Below are positions 14,546-21,757 of a stretch of 27,606 nt of DNA, one piece after another. Source of the stretch: a bacterium (GTDB taxonomy: Bacteria; Patescibacteria; CPR2; UBA1875; JAJYID01); assembly GCA_030647205.1 (NCBI GenBank), contig JAUSJO010000001.1, positions 1-27,606 on the forward strand, read 5' to 3'. How positions within the stretch are numbered: position 1 is the stretch's first letter; the number at the start of each line of letters is the position of its first letter. Under the pieces are notes generated by a model. The model searched no databases. It had not been told where the DNA came from and saw only the letters and a list, made by a program, of their open reading frames with translations. Made by a program: the position numbers and the translations under genes.

Positions 14546-16206
14546 AAATGAAGTGGTTGATCTTGATCGGCACCGTCTTGGTGCTAATTGCTACTGCAGG
14601 TTGTTCTGAAGAAAGCCTAAATCACGACCAGGCCATGGAGAAGCTAACGGCTCTGGCCGGTGAAATCGACAGCAATGTCGTTGAGCACCAGCCCGACTCC
14701 AACTGGCTTAACGAGGGGACCTCGGTCAACGAACTACCCCCCATCGACAAATACCCATTGTCAGTTCAGGGAAACGGACAACTCAATATTGAGCTGTTTA
14801 GTTCAACCGAGAAGTCCGGTACCTCATCGGATAACTGGATGGAGGTTCAGGCCAAGAAGTTCAATGAGCAAAATATACAAATCAACGGCAAAACCGTTTC
14901 GGTCTCCATCAGGCCGATAGCTTCCGGGCTGGCTCTGGACTACATCACGAAAGGGACTTATGTCCCGGATGCCTACACCCCTGCAAATCAACTGTGGGGT
15001 GAAATGATTAGTTCGGCCGGTGTACCGTCTGTACTGATCACCGATCGACTCACCGGCAACACAGCAGGGATCCTCATGAGCAAACCCGCCCATGAGAAGT
15101 ACACAGCGAAATACGGCGAGGTGACCATAGACGGTGTAGTTAAGGCGGTTATGGCCGGAGACATGCAACTGGGTCATACCGACCCTAACGTGTCTTCAAC
15201 CGGACTGAACATCTATACCCAGGAGCTGAGAGCTTTCGATGCGAACAACCCGTTCTCATCAGGAGCATTAGAACAGTTCCGGCAGTTTCAAAGCATGATA
15301 CCGCCGGCGTCGCCCACGACAGCAGAGATGAGCAAGGTGGCGGCAAAGGGCATCATGGATACCATGATCATGGAGAGTCAGGCGTATTCGCGTGAGCCGT
15401 CTCTGTCGGACTGGGTATTCACACCTGCTGGGGTTCGTCACGACAGTCCTGTCTATGCTTTGAATAACTTGTCAGTCGACAAGACAGAGGCACTGAAGCG
15501 GTTCGTGGAGTTCTGCAAGACCCCCGAGGCGCAAAATACAGGAGAGGGTTCTGCCTCTTCGTTCGGCTTCAACCAGTACGACGAGTACAAGGGCGCCACA
15601 AACGAGTACACCGGCACCGAGCTCTTCAGCTCTCTTCAGGTCTGGAAGGTCAACAAGGATGGAGGAAGACCGGTCATATCGGTCTTCGTGGTAGACAGGT
15701 CGGGTTCAATGGAGGGCGCCAAGATCAACCGAGTGAAAGAGGCCCTCAAGAACTCCCTACAGTACATCAACGATGGAAACTACATTGGCCTTGTGAGCTA
15801 TAGCTCGGAAAACGACATCAAAATCGATTTACCGATAGATAAGTTCACTCCCAAGCAAGGGTCGCTGTTTGCTGGAGCAGTTAACGACTTTAAAGCAGAT
15901 GGTGGTACCGCCACTAACAGCGCACTTGTCGTTGCGCTCGACATGGCGACAAAAGCCCAAGCACAAGTGCCGGGTTCAAAGATACGGATCTTAGTCCTGA
16001 GTGACGGCGACCAAAACCGAGGACTGCCACTACACGACGTCATCGGTCTAGTAAATGGCATCGGCTTACCCGTGTATGGCATTGGCTTTGAGGCCAACCT
16101 GACTGATCTGAAAAAGCTAGCCGATATAAATGAGGGCTACTGCATCAACGCAGATAGCGAAGATGTGATTTACAAACTTCGCAATCTGTTCACTGCGGAG
16201 TTGTAA
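14542..16206 (+). CDS. Lipoprotein with substrate-binding-like domain fused to a vWA domain
   Basis: The protein has 554 residues. The signal peptide MKMKWLILIGTVLVLIATAGC ends in a lipobox with Cys21. Residues about 80-350 look like a periplasmic-binding (SBP_bac_11-like) domain: LNIELFSSTEKSG, DAYTPANQLWGEM, and GHTDPNVSSTGLNIYTQE. From about 378 a von Willebrand A domain has an intact metal-ion site: DRSGSM (385-390), GGTATNSAL (454-462) and LSDGDQN (486-492). Such proteins bind ligands or partners through Mg2+ at the outer membrane face. I use the ATG at 14542, with GGAGG 7 bases upstream and the signal peptide starting there; a longer in-frame start at 14482 would bury it. The gene is followed by a strong terminator. 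Confidence 0.9.
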   Translation: MKMKWLILIGTVLVLIATAGCSEESLNHDQAMEKLTALAGEIDSNVVEHQPDSNWLNEGTSVNELPPIDKYPLSVQGNGQLNIELFSSTEKSGTSSDNWMEVQAKKFNEQNIQINGKTVSVSIRPIASGLALDYITKGTYVPDAYTPANQLWGEMISSAGVPSVLITDRLTGNTAGILMSKPAHEKYTAKYGEVTIDGVVKAVMAGDMQLGHTDPNVSSTGLNIYTQELRAFDANNPFSSGALEQFRQFQSMIPPASPTTAEMSKVAAKGIMDTMIMESQAYSREPSLSDWVFTPAGVRHDSPVYALNNLSVDKTEALKRFVEFCKTPEAQNTGEGSASSFGFNQYDEYKGATNEYTGTELFSSLQVWKVNKDGGRPVISVFVVDRSGSMEGAKINRVKEALKNSLQYINDGNYIGLVSYSSENDIKIDLPIDKFTPKQGSLFAGAVNDFKADGGTATNSALVVALDMATKAQAQVPGSKIRILVLSDGDQNRGLPLHDVIGLVNGIGLPVYGIGFEANLTDLKKLADINEGYCINADSEDVIYKLRNLFTAEL

Positions 16207-16227
16207 CTACATGTACATTTGATTCAT

Positions 16228-16261
16228 AACCGCGCGACGCAAGTCGCGCGGTTTTCATTTT
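16228..16261 (+). terminator. Strong rho-independent terminator of the vWA operon
   Basis: An 11-bp perfect stem AACCGCGCGAC (16228-16238) / GTCGCGCGGTT (16243-16253) with loop GCAA, followed by TTTTCATTTT. It closes the operon 22 bases after the stop. Confidence 0.92.
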
Positions 16262-16330
16262 ATACGGGGGATGGTTTTCAAATGGACACGTAAATCTGAA
16301 AAAAGCGGATGGTCTCTGCATATTTCACCT

Positions 16331-16429
16331 CGCCAAATGGAACGTGCTTAATAAGCTGACTAGGTCAGCTTATTTTTATTTATGACATAAGTCTACTAAT
16401 CTGCTAAGTGTGTATGTTTGTGGTAAAAT
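16331..16429 (+). repeat. Island junction repeat, copy 2
   Basis: This is the second copy of the junction seen at 10593-10690: CGCCAAATGGAACGTGCTTA, a terminator hairpin, ATGACATAA, AATCTGCTAAG, and TGGTAAAAT ending 6 bases before an ATG. The upstream 70 bases (16262-16330) show no gene or other structure. Confidence 0.75.
16350..16377 (+). terminator. Terminator hairpin in junction copy 2
   Basis: A perfect 11-bp stem AATAAGCTGAC (16350-16360) / GTCAGCTTATT (16364-16374) with loop TAG and a TTTTT run. It comes about 90 bases after the operon terminator, so it more likely belongs to the repeat than to a gene. Confidence 0.75.
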
Positions 16430-16435
16430 ACTGAC

Positions 16436-16660
16436 ATGAAATCACCTACCATTACTCAGCGTATAGAAACAAAGGCATTTGAGTTGCTTAAAAAGCACCC
16501 AGAGGGTTTACATTGGTCAGAGCTGAAATCGAAGATTGAGGCCTCAGATCCCAGCTTTCATCCAAAAACGGTCAACGGAATAGTCTGGAAGCTCCCACAA
16601 AAATATCCTGATAAGATCTACAAACCATCTAAAGGTCTTTTTCGTTTGCTGAAATCATAG
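16436..16660 (+). CDS. Small winged-helix DNA-binding-like protein
   Basis: The 74-residue protein has the order helix (ITQRIETKAFELLKKH), helix-turn-helix (GLHWSELKSKIEA, then HPKTVNGIVWKLPQKY) and a short strand pair (KIYKPSKGLFRLL). This fits a winged-helix fold, similar to the stand-alone or N-terminal wHTH domains (HARE-HTH, Mrr_N type) linked to restriction and nuclease systems. No nuclease domain is fused or adjacent, so it may be a small repressor or an orphan domain. No Shine-Dalgarno is present. An extended -10 TGGTAAAAT (16421-16429) ends 6 bases before the ATG, suggesting a leaderless transcript. It begins directly after junction repeat copy 2. Confidence 0.75.
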   Translation: MKSPTITQRIETKAFELLKKHPEGLHWSELKSKIEASDPSFHPKTVNGIVWKLPQKYPDKIYKPSKGLFRLLKS

Positions 16661-16685
16661 ATCCAAAGAATTCAAGTTTGATTCC

Positions 16686-16698
16686 TGTGCTATTTGGC
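16686..16698 (-). repeat. Inverted copy of the island junction core
   Basis: On the minus strand this reads GCCAAATAGCACA, which matches the GCCAAATAGAACA that follows tRNA-Asp at 10594 apart from one base. It lies just after the wHTH gene and may mark an inverted or rearranged junction. The match is short. Confidence 0.4.
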
Positions 16699-16744
16699 TC
16701 ACCATGATATATCGGCTATATGTAGCCAATGCTTTGATTTGTGA

Positions 16745-16773
16745 TTTACTTTTTATGCTAAATATGATATAAT
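16745..16773 (+). promoter_or_regulatory. Promoter and hairpin leader of the Cys-rich gene
   Basis: TTTACT (16745-16750), a 17-base spacer and TATAAT (16768-16773). The predicted leader of about 65 nt contains a hairpin GGTCTGC (16793-16799) / GCAGGCC (16803-16809) and ends in AAAGGAGGCGAA before the ATG. Confidence 0.7.
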
Positions 16774-16846
16774 CATTTTGTTGGAATAAGAGGGTCTGCT
16801 TTGCAGGCCTGTTTATATCAAAGGACTTTTATATAAAGGAGGCGAA

Positions 16847-17101
16847 ATGTCATCTAGTACCATTGAATATATAGTTATGTGTTTTCTAAAAACAAACAAA
16901 AGAACGGGTCTTTATAATAAAACGCGTGAATGTGCTTGTGGGATTGACGATCTAATGCCATGTGAAAACCCACAGGCGACTTGTCGTGCTGGATATAAAG
17001 TCATGTGTACACCAGATTGTGACCATAATGGCCGGAAAATTCGAGTGGGCGAGTCGTGGCATGTCCAACCAGAGACCCCACGAGGGGTAAGCGATAACTA
17101 A
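16847..17101 (+). CDS. Small Cys-rich protein, phage-type
   Basis: The 84-residue protein has cysteines at 29, 31, 39, 46, 54 and 58 (CACGIDDLMPCE, TCRAGY, CTPDCDH), a pattern suited to binding one or two zinc ions. Short proteins with a CxCxIDDLxPC...CxxxY pattern are often found in phages and mobile elements, from general familiarity rather than a search. The Shine-Dalgarno AAAGGAGGCGAA is strong and a consensus promoter lies at 16745-16773. It precedes the 130-residue gene by 34 bp and is likely co-transcribed with it. The function is unknown. Confidence 0.75.
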   Translation: MSSSTIEYIVMCFLKTNKRTGLYNKTRECACGIDDLMPCENPQATCRAGYKVMCTPDCDHNGRKIRVGESWHVQPETPRGVSDN

Positions 17102-17135
17102 TGCCTCTTAATGTTTAGCACCTGAGGAGGTGAAT

Positions 17136-17528
17136 ATGTCTAAGATAGTGGACACAACAAGCCCGAACTCTGAAGGCGAGATGCTTTGGTGCGTTCATTT
17201 CAAATCTTCCTACTATGATGATGATCCGCGTATGCCTGGCACAGTGCCTGTCGATAGTCGTTCTTACGTTCTCGCAAAAGGGCGTGAAGAGGCTATCTCA
17301 AAAGCAGAGGCAGACATTACAAAGGCGCGCAAGCGAATCGACAAGAATGCTGACGAGGAAATTGAAGCAACCATCGTCACGCTTGAGAACCTAATACCTG
17401 CACGTGACAGCTCTGATGAAGGACGCATGGGATGGGTATCTAATGAAAAATTGAGGGCTGTTGAGCTTTCATGTCCAGAGGATACTAACCGATACCGCCT
17501 TCGCGTGTGCCTTGTTCCTGTGAAGTAG
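17136..17528 (+). CDS. Hypothetical protein paired with the Cys-rich gene
   Basis: The protein has 130 residues and is soluble. A beta-looking start (MLWCVHFKSSYY) is followed by a charged helix (GREEAISKAEADITKARKRI) and a C-terminal strand pair (RYRLRVCLVPVK). I use the ATG at 17136, preceded by GAGGAGGTGAAT; the GTG at 17130 is part of that Shine-Dalgarno region. It follows the Cys-rich gene on the same strand and ends at its own terminator (17551-17575), so the two form a small operon. No family is recognised. An accessory or phage-derived origin is inferred from its neighbour. Confidence 0.7.
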   Translation: MSKIVDTTSPNSEGEMLWCVHFKSSYYDDDPRMPGTVPVDSRSYVLAKGREEAISKAEADITKARKRIDKNADEEIEATIVTLENLIPARDSSDEGRMGWVSNEKLRAVELSCPEDTNRYRLRVCLVPVK

Positions 17529-17550
17529 TATCAATTCTCCGCCCATGAAG

Positions 17551-17580
17551 ACCGCCTGGTTTTCTGGGCGGTTTTCATTT
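17551..17580 (+). terminator. Terminator after the Cys-rich gene pair
   Basis: ACCGCCT (17551-17557) pairs with GGGCGGT (17566-17572), followed by TTTTCATTT. The tail GCGGTTTTCATTT is the same as after the vWA operon terminator (GCGGTTTTCATTT, 16249-16261). Confidence 0.8.
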
Positions 17581-17617
17581 GTATTCATTGATAGTTCTAA
17601 GCTCGTTCCATACACCT

Positions 17618-17684
17618 CGTCAAATAAACAGTCGACCCGCCAATCTGAATATATCTTTACTAAAATTTCTTTGGTTGCTAAAAT
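17618..17684 (+). promoter_or_regulatory. Junction-like segment and extended -10 promoter of the ferritin-like gene
   Basis: CACCTCGTCAAAT (17613-17625) resembles CACCTCGCCAAAT before 16339. It is followed by GCCAATCTG (17639-17647), as in junction copy 1, and then TGC-TAAAAT (17676-17684). The hexamer ends 6 bases before the ATG at 17691. Confidence 0.55.
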
Positions 17685-17690
17685 GTTTTC

Positions 17691-18155
17691 ATGGAATCAG
17701 ATAAAAATCCTATCGAAGAACTGGCAAACAACGAGCTTTTACTGAACCGTCTCTATCTTGCTTACGGCAATAACTTAGTTGATATGAAGGGTTTTTGGGA
17801 CGAGATCGCCGCTGATGAGAGAAGACATTATGAAATGGTCATGGAGCTGCTTCGAAAGGAAATAAGCGGGGAGATTTTTGTACACGAAGATAGGTTTGAT
17901 ATTAAAGCTATCCGATCTTTCGGAGACGAGATGGTGAAAAGAATAAACGAAGCAGAGGACACAAAACCCGATGCCATAAAGTCATTAACTGTGTCTGTGC
18001 AAGCAGAACACAATCTTCTGGAGAGAAACATCTTTGAGGTTTTTGAATCTGACGATTTTACCCTCCAAGATATACTTGGAGCATTAAAAGGAGAGACCGA
18101 GGAACACCTAAAGACAGTGGAAAACAAGTTAAAGGAGTATACCGCGAACTCTTGA
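17691..18155 (+). CDS. Ferritin-like (rubrerythrin-type) diiron protein
   Basis: The protein has 154 residues predicted as a four-helix bundle. Helix 2 has EIAADERRHYEM and helix 3 has SVQAEHNLLERN. Helix 4 has ETEEHLKTVE. The paired ExxH-type motifs on helices 2 and 4 are the iron ligands expected in ferritin-like/rubrerythrin proteins. There is no C-terminal rubredoxin domain (no CxxC), so it is the short form. Such proteins store iron or remove peroxide. No Shine-Dalgarno is seen; an extended -10 lies 6 bases before the ATG, suggesting a leaderless mRNA. A junction-type terminator follows (18197-18222). It is the last gene of the island-like stretch. Confidence 0.75.
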   Translation: MESDKNPIEELANNELLLNRLYLAYGNNLVDMKGFWDEIAADERRHYEMVMELLRKEISGEIFVHEDRFDIKAIRSFGDEMVKRINEAEDTKPDAIKSLTVSVQAEHNLLERNIFEVFESDDFTLQDILGALKGETEEHLKTVENKLKEYTANS

Positions 18156-18196
18156 TCCTACACGAAAGAGTTCATTCTGGCAGGTAAAAAACCTAC

Positions 18197-18222
18197 TAAG
18201 CTGGCTGAGGTCAGCTTATTTT
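18197..18222 (+). terminator. Terminator after the ferritin-like gene (third copy of the island hairpin)
   Basis: TAAGCTGGC (18197-18205) pairs with GTCAGCTTA (18210-18218) around TGAG with one G-T pair, followed by TTTT. The stem sequence is the same as at 10614-10638 and 16350-16374. Confidence 0.8.
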
Positions 18223-18243
18223 AATTGATGAAGAGAATTGTTA

Positions 18244-18273
18244 TTGCGTTAAAAATAACTTAAGCATTATAAT
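18244..18273 (+). promoter_or_regulatory. Likely promoter of the 4-TM protein
   Basis: TTGCGT (18244-18249), an 18-base spacer and TATAAT (18268-18273). A Shine-Dalgarno TTGGAGGGAAA precedes the ATG at 18319. Confidence 0.5.
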
Positions 18274-18318
18274 AAAAAATGTTCATTATAAGTTAAAAAA
18301 TGTAAATTTGGAGGGAAA

Positions 18319-18813
18319 ATGGCAAAAGCAAAAGTTGAAAAGTTAAGTTTAAAAAATGTGGCGATAAGCACGGCTATTACTGTTTTAATCGCTGAGATAG
18401 TTCCTATCTCTCTGATGTTGACCTTGATATGGTGGCAAACTAAATCACTCGGGAACCCAAGTGATTGGGCTAGTTTCTTTTCAAAAGGAACCTATGGCTT
18501 TCAAGATATGCTAAACGCCCAAAACTTTGCATTTGGTGCTGGTGTTATCGTTGCCGTGGCAGCATTTATTTTCATTGTTTCTCTGATTATTGACGAGTGG
18601 TTTTACTCTCACCGGCTAAATTCTATCAAAAACGTTTTGATTATGGCAGCAACCTGGTCCATCTCATTTCTCTTGGTAGACACCTTGCTAGTGAAACTAA
18701 ACGTTGCCAGCTCCCAAAGTATTTATTATGGAACGCAATTCCAAATCACGTTTGTTATCTTTGTAACCGCGTTCTTAATCTTCTTTGCAAGAAAGTTTGC
18801 AATAAAAAAATAG
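18319..18813 (+). CDS. Four-TM membrane protein, function unknown
   Basis: The protein has 164 residues. A lysine-rich N-terminus precedes four hydrophobic segments at about 14-38, 71-92, 104-124 and 134-158. A short loop between the first two carries the only polar stretch (QTKSLGNPSDW). No catalytic motif is visible. GGAGGGAAA lies just before the ATG and a promoter at 18244-18273. The next gene is convergent on the minus strand. I do not recognise the family. It may be a conserved small membrane protein of the lineage. Confidence 0.75.
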   Translation: MAKAKVEKLSLKNVAISTAITVLIAEIVPISLMLTLIWWQTKSLGNPSDWASFFSKGTYGFQDMLNAQNFAFGAGVIVAVAAFIFIVSLIIDEWFYSHRLNSIKNVLIMAATWSISFLLVDTLLVKLNVASSQSIYYGTQFQITFVIFVTAFLIFFARKFAIKK

Positions 18814-18858
18814 CTTAAGTCCCGGAAAAGATATTCTCATAGTACTATGTCTAGAACG

Positions 18859-19542
18859 CTACTCAATAGTTCCGTATACCCAGTTTTGGTATGCTTTGAG
18901 AGCATCAGAGTCGGCAATGTGAGCACCATCGTTTATGCGCTCGACAAACCATCCTTTGTCTGTAAATCGTAGCTGACTAATCGAAGTATTTGAAAGTAGC
19001 ACTTTATAAGATATCGCCTGATCAAAGTCTAAGACGTGTCTAAGCAGGCATTTGATCGCAACACCGTGGGAAAAAACTGCGACTGTGATCTTCTTTTTCG
19101 AATCGTATTTAGATAAGACGTTCTCGTCTACAAACTTCACCATCCTATCTTCAACCTCTTTTCTTGATTCGCCATTTGGAGATTTAAAGTCCCAACCCAT
19201 ATCTTCCAAGATCTTCATTGTTTCCGGAGTGTAACACTCTACTCTTGGTTTTCCTTCCCAATCACCTTGATCCAGCTCTTGTATTCGTTCATCAATAATA
19301 ATCTTTTCATGAGAAAAGCCCACCTCCTCACAGGCAATTTGTGCAGTACCCAAGGTCCTTTTTGCAGGAGAAGCATAAACATGATCAAAAGTAAGGTCTT
19401 CTTTAGCTAACCTGAGACCTAGTAACTTTGCTTGTGATTTGCCCAAGGAAGTTAGTTCAGACGAGTTGGATCTACCACCAATTAAGTCTGTGGCTTTATT
19501 CATTTCGCATTCAGCATGTCTAAATAAGTAAAGATCAATCAT
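18859..19542 (-). CDS. Histidine phosphatase family (phosphoglycerate-mutase-like) protein
   Basis: The protein has 227 residues. It begins with the catalytic FRHAE motif (His9 is the phospho-acceptor; RHG is usual, here RHA). It also has R62 in ASPAKRT, E89 in RIQELDQGDWEG and the second His in FSHG (159). These are the four phosphate-pocket residues of the family. Whether the substrate is a sugar phosphate, a nucleotide precursor or another metabolite is not visible. The Shine-Dalgarno GGAGGAAAA is directly before the ATG at 19542. It is followed downstream by the convergent 4-TM gene and preceded by the MFS gene on the same strand, about 76 bp away. Confidence 0.9.
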   Translation of the reverse strand: MIDLYLFRHAECEMNKATDLIGGRSNSSELTSLGKSQAKLLGLRLAKEDLTFDHVYASPAKRTLGTAQIACEEVGFSHEKIIIDERIQELDQGDWEGKPRVECYTPETMKILEDMGWDFKSPNGESRKEVEDRMVKFVDENVLSKYDSKKKITVAVFSHGVAIKCLLRHVLDFDQAISYKVLLSNTSISQLRFTDKGWFVERINDGAHIADSDALKAYQNWVYGTIE

Positions 19543-19618
19543 TTTTCCTCCGTAAATAGTTTAACAAAATACTATCCCCTATTATAGCCCACAAAACTTG
19601 TTAAAAATATTTTTTATT

Positions 19619-21277
19619 TTATTTTTTAGGTCGAACGGCGATGTCTTCTTCTGCCTCTATATTTTTACCGCCTGGTAGCGAGAAAGCTGCCAAAAATCCG
19701 ATGAATGCAAAAACACTGGCATATTTAATCGCCTCTTTGTTTGCGTCAGTTATAGCTTGCTTGCCAATTGTCCCTATATTTTTTCCTACCGCTTCCGGAA
19801 CACTGGCTGGTAACTTGGCGCCGCCCTCAAACTCCACATTTGAAGTTTGGCTTGAAATTTTATCTGTAATGAGGGGTTTCAAGGCAGCAGGGATTTCCTT
19901 GCTATCATTTATACCTTTTATAAGATTTGCAGAAATTGCAGATATTAGGACCGCTCCGATAATAGCAGTACCTAGAGTACCGCCGACTTGACGCATAGTG
20001 TTGTTTACGCCGGATGCTTCACCTGACTGCTTGGGAGATACGGCAGAAAGAGTTAGGTTGCTAATCGATGCCATCGTGAGGCCGATGCCTGCTCCCATGA
20101 GAATAAGGGCAGGAATAAAGTCGGCGGGCGTTGCGTCTACTCTAAATGTTTGCCCAAGGACAACATACCCCAGAAAACTTGAGAAGAGACCAACCTGAAC
20201 CAGCCTTTTCGGAGCTATTTTGTGGCTAAAGAATCCGCCAAGTGGTGCCATAATCAGCGCAGTGATAGATAGCGGCAAAAGGGCAAGTCCGGTTTGGAAA
20301 GCGTTCTCGCCTCGAACTGCCTGCATAAATACCGGGATTGAAAATATTAAACCGGCCTGACCAAGACTTAAAATTGACGTTGTCCCAACTCCAGCCATAA
20401 ACTGCCTGTTCTTAAAAAGTTTTAGAGAAACTAGAGGAGTCCTTCCGGTCTTGTCACGATGGCCTTCCCAAATGACAAAGAGGGCCAACAAGATGATGCC
20501 AAGACCGATGGCAAAAGGAGTTATGGAGTAGCCGGCAAGATGATAAGCATGACCAAAGACCGAATACTCGACCTTAGCCTTCCACCAGCCATAGGTAGAC
20601 GACTCAATAATACCATAGACCGTCGCTAGCATTCCGGTCGCAGACAGAAGGACACCAACCCAGTCAAGACTCGGAGCCTCATCAGTATCACGGTATTCTT
20701 TAATGACCTTTGAGCCAAGGATGAGTAGGAGTGCTACAACGATATTTATCCTAAATCCCCACCTCCAACTGTAGTAAGTTGTGAAAAACCCACCAAGCAA
20801 CGGCCCTATCGCAGTTGAAGCTGCTGCTACTCCACCCCAGATACCAAAGGCAATACTGCGATCACGCCCCTTATACCTTGAGACAAGCAGCGATGCGGTT
20901 GCAGGCATCATCAAAGCCGCACCAATACCTTCGATGATTGACTCTCCCGCTATCATAGTTGGAACATTTGCACTGATAGAGGCGATGAAAGATCCAGCTG
21001 CAAAAATCACGGCTCCAACAATGAACATCTTTTTACGACCAAAGAGGTCCCCAAGACGACCACCGGTAATCATAAGTGATGCAATAGTAAGCGAATAAGC
21101 AGTGATAACCCACTGGATACTCTGGATGTCAGTATTTAGGTCTCTAATAATTGTAGAAAGAGAAACATTCAATAAAGTCGTATCAATAATTATGATGGCA
21201 AGTGCCAAACTTAAAACAAAAACGGTCCCCCATTTTTTAAAAAACGATTCTTTTACTACAGCTTTCTCTGCCACCAC
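19619..21277 (-). CDS. MFS exporter of the DHA2 (EmrB/QacA) type
   Basis: The protein has about 552 residues with some 14 hydrophobic helices. MFS motif A is present as GGRLGDLFGRKK, together with the DHA2 opening LALAIIIIDTTLLNVSLSTI and SIQWVITAYSLTIASLMITG. A long C-terminal loop leads to the last helix. These proton-driven exporters usually remove drugs or other toxic compounds. An upstream TTG (21292) is possible, but AAAGAGGT lies between it and two GTG codons (21277, 21274). I therefore take GTG as the start and cannot choose firmly between the two. No regulator gene is adjacent, so specificity cannot be judged. Confidence 0.92.
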   Translation of the reverse strand: MVAEKAVVKESFFKKWGTVFVLSLALAIIIIDTTLLNVSLSTIIRDLNTDIQSIQWVITAYSLTIASLMITGGRLGDLFGRKKMFIVGAVIFAAGSFIASISANVPTMIAGESIIEGIGAALMMPATASLLVSRYKGRDRSIAFGIWGGVAAASTAIGPLLGGFFTTYYSWRWGFRINIVVALLLILGSKVIKEYRDTDEAPSLDWVGVLLSATGMLATVYGIIESSTYGWWKAKVEYSVFGHAYHLAGYSITPFAIGLGIILLALFVIWEGHRDKTGRTPLVSLKLFKNRQFMAGVGTTSILSLGQAGLIFSIPVFMQAVRGENAFQTGLALLPLSITALIMAPLGGFFSHKIAPKRLVQVGLFSSFLGYVVLGQTFRVDATPADFIPALILMGAGIGLTMASISNLTLSAVSPKQSGEASGVNNTMRQVGGTLGTAIIGAVLISAISANLIKGINDSKEIPAALKPLITDKISSQTSNVEFEGGAKLPASVPEAVGKNIGTIGKQAITDANKEAIKYASVFAFIGFLAAFSLPGGKNIEAEEDIAVRPKK

Positions 21278-21403
21278 AATTACCTCTTTCAAATTTATTT
21301 AACCCATCAATTGTAGCGTAATATAACTGGCTTGCCAATGACGATTGAACCTTCAGCTGTCCCCGCCCTTCATTTCAAAGAGAATCCGTGTTATGATGGG
21401 TTT

Positions 21404-21628
21404 ATGGGAAAAGCAGTAGATGATCTAATGGATAAGTTTATCGAAGATTATAATTTGCTTTTCAATGTGCCCGCAGATAAAGCGACTAAGGGCCTTTGCA
21501 ATCTATACAAAAATGAGCATCCTAACGATTTTAAAAAACCGGAATGGTCTATAGAAAAACACCGGAAAAGATTCATGGACTGGATATCCAGACAAAGACC
21601 CGAAACATTAGAGCTACTCAATAAATAA
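21404..21628 (+). CDS. Small soluble hypothetical protein
   Basis: The protein has 74 residues beginning MGKAVDDLMDKFIEDY and containing NEHPNDFKKPEW and SIEKHRKRFMDW. It is helical, charged and has no membrane part. I take the ATG at 21404 rather than an in-frame ATG at 21332, because an extended -10 (TGT-TATGAT, 21389-21397) ends exactly 6 bases before 21404. This matches four other leaderless-looking genes in the window. The longer version would start upstream of that promoter. No family is recognised. Confidence 0.65.
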   Translation: MGKAVDDLMDKFIEDYNLLFNVPADKATKGLCNLYKNEHPNDFKKPEWSIEKHRKRFMDWISRQRPETLELLNK

Positions 21629-21639
21629 AAAGCTGGTTC

Positions 21640-21686
21640 AAAGAGTGAGACTTTTGGTTGACTAAACTCACTTTTTGTGTTAAAAT
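21640..21686 (+). promoter_or_regulatory. Overlapping terminator and promoter before the DUF5662 gene
   Basis: The hairpin AAAGAGTGAG (21640-21649) / CTCACTTTTT (21667-21676), with one G-T pair, ends the previous gene. Interleaved with it is the promoter TTGACT (21658-21663), a 17-base spacer ending TGT, and TAAAAT (21681-21686). The two signals share the same bases. Confidence 0.7.
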
Positions 21687-21757
21687 CACTACAGAATTAA
21701 ACAAGACTGACAATAAAGTCATGCCTTTTCTTTTGCACCCAAGGAGTTGAATCTAAA

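Noticed and set aside
10593..17625. Integron attC sites or CRISPR array
   Set aside because: The junction repeats lack RYYYAAC/GTTRRRY core sites, spacing is irregular (1-4 kb), and there are no regular repeats with unique spacers.
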